Shown here piece by piece: positions 13,789 through 17,453 of a stretch of DNA of 17,453 nucleotides. The stretch spans positions 1 to 17,453 of the forward strand of contig CALIIG010000217.1 in assembly GCA_938018155.1 (NCBI GenBank). Direction: 5' to 3'. The notes beneath the pieces are model-generated. The model was not told the DNA's origin and searched no databases. It worked only from the letters and a program-made list of their open reading frames with translations. The translations under genes were made by a program, and so were the position numbers. The DNA is from an uncultured Prevotella sp. (lineage in GTDB: Bacteria > Bacteroidota > Bacteroidia > Bacteroidales > Bacteroidaceae). Each line of letters begins with the position of its first letter. Position 1 is the stretch's first letter.

Positions 13789-16316
13789 TATCGTTTTACT
13801 GAATTATCATTAGCGTCACCGTAGTGGCTTCCCTGGTAATTGCCATAGTTTCCATAGTTACCATAGCTCTTGTAACGGCCGTATTTGCCATAGCTTCCAT
13901 ACCTTCCGTAGCGACCGTATCGGCCATATTTGCCATAGCCATAATAGTAACTGTGTTTCTTCTTCGACATATCAATGCCGTTAATAACGATGCTGACGTT
14001 TGGCAGTTTCTCCTCGGTGGCCAAACCGTTAACAAGTTCTATGCTCTCCTTGGGTGTATAGTCGGCACGGCATACGTAAACCGTAGCATCGCAAACACGA
14101 CCTATGGCCAGTGTATCGGTTACAAGACCTACCGGTGCAGTGTCAACAATAATGTAGTCATACATTTGCCGGAGCTGTTCCATAATGAGGTCAAGACTTG
14201 CACGTGCCACCAGTTCGGCAGGGTTAGGAGGTATAGGACCGGCCGTCATTATGTCAAGATGGTCATTAATTCCTGATGGCAGAATCTGTTGTTTTATCTG
14301 CTCTTCAGTAGGGCTTTCCTTCACCAGCAAATTTGTAATACCGCGTGCGGTATCGTTCAATTCGAAGAGTTGCCCCAATCGTGGTTTACGAATGTCAAGA
14401 CCTATCAGCAATACTTTCTTGCCCAGCAGGGCGAACGCCATGGCCAGGTTGCCCGCATTGAAGGTTTTTCCCTCACCCGAATTGGTTGACGTACACATGA
14501 TAACCTTCTGCCCCTCTTTCATGATGAAGAGCAGGTTGGTACGCATCGAGCGGAAAATTTCCTCCATCATATTATTCTGATTCTCGTGAATGACGATGTC
14601 GGCCTTGTCTTTTGCTGCCTCTGTTGCAACGGCAACATCGGCCAGGATAGGCAGTTTCGTGAGACGGGCAACATCTTCATGTCCTTCAATTTTATAGCTC
14701 AGGAGCTGAATCAATATCAGAATTGCAGCAGGTATAGCCAATCCGAGCAAAAGGCCTATGAGCATAATGTAAGTGTCTTTCGGACTGATTTTTCCACCTG
14801 CTGCAGGTGCATCAATGAGCTTTCCTTTGTCGGCAGTTGCTGCCAACGAAATAGAGTTCTCCTCACGCTTCTGTAAAAGCATCAGGTAAAGCCCCGATTT
14901 CACTTCCTGCTGACGGCCTATCTGGTTGAGCATACGTTCCTGAACGGGCGACTTGTCAACCTGTCCCTGATATTTTCCGGCCTGTGCAGCTACCGAGTTT
15001 CGCATAATCTGAGAGCTGCGCATAGCCTGATTCAGCGCACGGTTAATGGCTCCTTGCAACTGGTCGAGCTGTGTAGTGAGCGGGATTACTGACGGTGAGT
15101 TCTCGCTTGCACTTTGTAACAGCAGGTTGCGTTTTTGGGCAATTTCGTTGTAATCTTTGATAAGGGCTGTAGTAGCCTGGTCAGAAAGTCCCACGTTCGT
15201 AGGCAGTGGCTGATACCTGTTCGTCGGACTGATGATATAAGCACGCATTTCGTTGAGCAGTGCCAATTGTGTATTGGCCTCCGAAAGTTTCTGCGAATAG
15301 GCGTCGGCATTGCTGAAAGCCTGAGTCGCGTTCATCTTAAGCTCAACCATACGGTTGCTTTTTTTATAGTTCTCAAGCTGGCCTTCGGTATTCCCCAATT
15401 CTGCATTGATTTTCTCTAAACGGCCGTTGATAAACTCTTCTGTGCGCACGGCAACCTCGTTTTTGTCTTCATTGGCCTGACGGTTGTAGCATACGGCCAG
15501 CTGGCTGAGGAAGTCGATGGCACGCTGCGGCATCTCATCGGTAAGTACAAGCTGCGCTATGGTAGTGCTCTTATTGGTCTGGGCAACGCTCAATCGCGAC
15601 ACATATTTATATGCTTCATTTTTTGGCGACTGTATGATTACCTTCATTTGCTGCTCTTCCTGCATAGGTGTTACACCGTTTGTCGTAAAGTAAAGTATAC
15701 CGGCACGCGTGTTGATGCTGGCGGGAAACGAGGTAAAAGTCTGGTCAATTGAATACGGCCCGCTTGCCCCGTCATTGGCAAGTGGTACAAAATAGCTTCC
15801 TGTTACGTGATAAGCATTGCCTTCACGCTCAATCAAAAGGCTGACAGGGCGGTTCAGTTTTTCGAGATGCCCCGCATCAATATCAACCGAAATGGGCTGC
15901 GTGCGGTACAGAATAATGTCCTTTACCTTTCCAACACTGAAGTATTCTACGTACAGTTTCAGGTCTCTTACCGCCTGAATGGCCAGCGAATGCGAGGTTA
16001 AAATCTCCATTTCGTTGTCGATACCGGTCGAGTTCGACACAATACCGAGGGTGGCCGAATTCAGCATATTGCTGCGGCTTCCCGACCTGCCGTCACTGTC
16101 TTTTATCAACAGTTTGGCCGAAGCCTGGTACATAGGGGTGGCATAGCGCAGGTAAATGGCCGCAGCTCCCAAACATATAATGAGCGAGAGAACGAACCAC
16201 TTCCAGTTCAAAATAAGCGTGGCATAGATCGCACCAAGGTCAAAAAACCCTTTCTGGTCGTCGGCCGCTGTCTGAGAATTTGCAGCCATATTCTCTGCAA
16301 ACTTGTTTTCTTCCAT
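13788..16316 (-). CDS. Polysaccharide co-polymerase / bacterial tyrosine kinase (Wzc type)
   Basis: An inner-membrane protein of 842 residues joining a Wzz-type chain-length domain to a BY-kinase, used in capsule or exopolysaccharide export. Transmembrane helices are at about 37-56 and 516-540, bracketing a periplasmic region with coiled-coil character (about 285-430) and a GNVR-like segment (about 455-490). The cytoplasmic kinase has the oligomerisation motif EEIFRSMRTN (585-594), Walker A SGEGKT (613-618), Walker A' LLIGLDIRKP (636-645) and Walker B IIVDTAP (722-728). The tail (790-832) contains 16 tyrosines, the expected autophosphorylation cluster. It is 18 nt downstream of rfbA and overlaps the HAD gene by one base. 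No Wza-like channel or low-molecular-weight tyrosine phosphatase is present. Confidence 0.95.
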   Translation of the reverse strand: MEENKFAENMAANSQTAADDQKGFFDLGAIYATLILNWKWFVLSLIICLGAAAIYLRYATPMYQASAKLLIKDSDGRSGSRSNMLNSATLGIVSNSTGIDNEMEILTSHSLAIQAVRDLKLYVEYFSVGKVKDIILYRTQPISVDIDAGHLEKLNRPVSLLIEREGNAYHVTGSYFVPLANDGASGPYSIDQTFTSFPASINTRAGILYFTTNGVTPMQEEQQMKVIIQSPKNEAYKYVSRLSVAQTNKSTTIAQLVLTDEMPQRAIDFLSQLAVCYNRQANEDKNEVAVRTEEFINGRLEKINAELGNTEGQLENYKKSNRMVELKMNATQAFSNADAYSQKLSEANTQLALLNEMRAYIISPTNRYQPLPTNVGLSDQATTALIKDYNEIAQKRNLLLQSASENSPSVIPLTTQLDQLQGAINRALNQAMRSSQIMRNSVAAQAGKYQGQVDKSPVQERMLNQIGRQQEVKSGLYLMLLQKREENSISLAATADKGKLIDAPAAGGKISPKDTYIMLIGLLLGLAIPAAILILIQLLSYKIEGHEDVARLTKLPILADVAVATEAAKDKADIVIHENQNNMMEEIFRSMRTNLLFIMKEGQKVIMCTSTNSGEGKTFNAGNLAMAFALLGKKVLLIGLDIRKPRLGQLFELNDTARGITNLLVKESPTEEQIKQQILPSGINDHLDIMTAGPIPPNPAELVARASLDLIMEQLRQMYDYIIVDTAPVGLVTDTLAIGRVCDATVYVCRADYTPKESIELVNGLATEEKLPNVSIVINGIDMSKKKHSYYYGYGKYGRYGRYGRYGSYGKYGRYKSYGNYGNYGNYQGSHYGDANDNSVKR
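13821..13949 (-). repeat. Nine-base coding repeat encoding a Tyr-Gly-x tail
   Basis: The 3' end of the kinase gene encodes tyrosines at residues 794, 797 and so on to 827, exactly every third residue (12 in a row), mostly as YGR, YGK, YGS or YGN. The DNA is a degenerate 9-nt repeat (TATGG-type on the coding strand), the kind of sequence that can gain or lose units by slippage. Confidence 0.85.
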
Positions 16317-16334
16317 TTGTATTCTTATAATTTG

Positions 16335-17216
16335 TTATTTCCTTTCATCGGCCAGCTGCATTAAATACTGTCCGTAACCATTCTTCATCATGGGCCTGGC
16401 TTCCTGCAATAAGCATTCGCGTGTTATCCAGTTCTTTTTGTAGGCAATTTCCTCAAGGCAGGCAATTTTCTGCCCCTGGCGTTTTTCGATAACCTCAATA
16501 AAGGTGCTTGCCTCCGAAAGACTGTCGTGTGTGCCCGTGTCGAGCCATGCAAAACCACGCTGAAGCGTCTGTACTTTCAGGTTCTTTTGCGCCAGATACT
16601 GTTGGTTTACCGTTGTAATCTCCAATTCACCACGCGCACTGGGCTTAATATTTTTGGCAATATTAACCACGCTGTTGGGATAGAAATACAAGCCCACAAC
16701 GGCGTAATTGCTCTTGGGGTGCGCCGGTTTTTCCTCAATGCTGAGGCAGTTTCCGTTTGCGTCAAACTCAGCAACGCCGTAGCGTTCAGGGTCGTTTACA
16801 TAATAGCCAAAGACCGAAGCCTTGCCCTCTTCTTCAGCCATGCGCACGCTTTCGCGCAGCATTGATGAGAAGCCTGCACCGTAGAAAATATTGTCGCCCA
16901 GCACAAGGCATACGCTGTCGTTGCCAATAAACTGTTCGCCAATGATGAAAGCCTGAGCCAATCCGTCAGGGCTGGGTTGCTCGGCATACTCAAAATGCAC
17001 GCCATAACTGCTGCCGTCGCCCAGCAATCGTTTAAAGCCCGGCAGGTCATAAGGAGTTGAGATAATAAGGATTTCCCTGATACCGGCCAGCATTAACACC
17101 GACACGGGATAGTAAATCATAGGTTTGTCAAAAATGGGTATGAGCTGTTTGCTAATGCCTTTTGTAATAGGGTACAGGCGTGTACCTGAACCTCCTGCTA
17201 AAACTATGCCCTTCAT
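16335..17216 (-). CDS. rfbA: Glucose-1-phosphate thymidylyltransferase
   Basis: Makes dTDP-glucose from dTTP and glucose 1-phosphate, the first step of dTDP-L-rhamnose synthesis, in the cytosol. The 293-residue protein opens with the nucleotide-binding signature [18 protein letters not shown], followed by [16 protein letters not shown]. It continues with [16 protein letters not shown], the metal-site [28 protein letters not shown] and [14 protein letters not shown], all typical of RmlA. The frame extends 26 codons upstream, but that part covers the promoter box, so the start is ATG 17216. It heads the operon with the tyrosine kinase and HAD genes. Confidence 0.96.
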   Translation of the reverse strand: MKGIVLAGGSGTRLYPITKGISKQLIPIFDKPMIYYPVSVLMLAGIREILIISTPYDLPGFKRLLGDGSSYGVHFEYAEQPSPDGLAQAFIIGEQFIGNDSVCLVLGDNIFYGAGFSSMLRESVRMAEEEGKASVFGYYVNDPERYGVAEFDANGNCLSIEEKPAHPKSNYAVVGLYFYPNSVVNIAKNIKPSARGELEITTVNQQYLAQKNLKVQTLQRGFAWLDTGTHDSLSEASTFIEVIEKRQGQKIACLEEIAYKKNWITRECLLQEARPMMKNGYGQYLMQLADERK

Positions 17217-17233
17217 TTTACGTAATATTGTTG

Positions 17234-17299
17234 CTTGTACAAGTAGATACTTTGTATCCTGGGTAATAACTCGCCCGATTCTCTCAGGTTGCAAAGGTA
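17234..17299 (-). promoter_or_regulatory. Candidate promoter box and structured leader of the rfbA operon
   Basis: TACCTTTG (17299-17292, minus strand) matches TAnnTTTG; a -33 TTTG at the normal spacing is missing. The predicted leader of about 70 nt carries two short dyads: GATAC-AAA-GTATC (17258-17246) and the palindrome CTTGTACAAG (17243-17234). The rest, 17300-17453, holds no gene that I can see; GTCATG-G-CATGAC (17371-17383) is a short palindrome there. Confidence 0.45.
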
Positions 17300-17423
17300 T
17301 GAAATGTTATCGGACTTTTTGCTGATTTAACCTGAAAAAATGCTATTTCTGCTGTATTTTCATGCTAAACGTCATGGCATGACTTGCCAAAGTGCGATAA
17401 AATGTGGTTGTATGCTCGTCGTC

Positions 17424-17453
17424 CGGCGGCCGTCAGCAGCGCGTACGACGGCC
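17424..17453. repeat. GC-rich inverted repeats at the window end, matched at the window start
   Basis: CGGCGGCCGTCA (17424-17435) is the exact reverse complement of bases 1-12. In addition GGCCGTC (17428-17434) pairs with GACGGCC (17447-17453) locally. The GC content is far above the flanking AT-rich DNA. This may mark a repeat at which an assembly broke, rather than a biological boundary. Confidence 0.5.

Noticed and set aside
13821..13949. Short regular DNA repeats as a possible CRISPR array
   Set aside because: The 9-nt degenerate unit is in frame and encodes a tyrosine-rich tail, with no spacers or cas genes.
13824..14276. Plus-strand open frame opposite the kinase C terminus, with Val/Ala/Ile-rich repeats
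   Set aside because: Its repetitive hydrophobic composition is the complement of the YGx-coding repeat; it has no promoter or family resemblance.
1..17453. Transposon or insertion sequence bounded by the terminal inverted repeat
   Set aside because: No transposase or integrase is encoded, the shared repeat is only 12 bp, and the content is ordinary chromosomal genes.

Overview
The window looks like a chromosomal segment of a Bacteroidales bacterium, possibly Prevotella-like (genus not provable from sequence alone). The support is mid-range GC content, several promoters of the Bacteroidetes type (TTTG about 18-20 nt before TAnnTTTG), starts without strong Shine-Dalgarno sites, and families typical of the group: a UpxY-type NusG paralogue, DUF4924, a BT0820-like HAD protein, a RokA-like ROK kinase and a BY-kinase with a tyrosine-rich tail. 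I see no rRNA, tRNA, CRISPR array, transposase or phage gene.

Layout from left to right. 1-296: GC-rich window end, then a 55-codon small ORF. 297-968: ribulose-phosphate 3-epimerase (+), convergent with an ECF sigma factor (-, 1042-1638). 1639-2147: a gene-free divergent region with two well-formed minus-strand promoters and an intrinsic terminator between them, suggesting a small RNA of about 80 nt or an attenuated second sigma promoter. 2148-3029: an outer-membrane beta-barrel-like protein (+). 3131-3835: a TrpF-fold protein (+) that lacks both catalytic residues. 8330-3881 (-): a probable operon lysE-like / DUF4924 / rfbD / prfC, then a UpxY-type antiterminator as last gene. 10777-8435 (-): threonylcarbamoyl-AMP synthase directly abutting a ClC chloride transporter. 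11006-11980 (+): a ROK sugar kinase with a strong terminator. 13135-12140 (-): fmt. 17216-13357 (-): rfbA / Wzc-type tyrosine kinase / HAD protein, an envelope-polysaccharide operon with a promoter at the right edge and a 13-bp stem terminator.

The genes mix housekeeping functions (pentose phosphate pathway, tRNA t6A synthesis, initiator tRNA formylation, release-factor recycling) with surface-polysaccharide functions (rfbA, rfbD, the chain-length/export kinase and the antiterminator). The dTDP-rhamnose genes are split: rfbA sits with the kinase and rfbD is about 9 kb away, translationally coupled to prfC; rfbB and rfbC are absent. I see no clear undescribed multi-gene system. The best leads are the catalytically degenerate TrpF homologue, the candidate small RNA upstream of the sigma factor, and the UpxY gene placed at the end rather than the head of its transcription unit.
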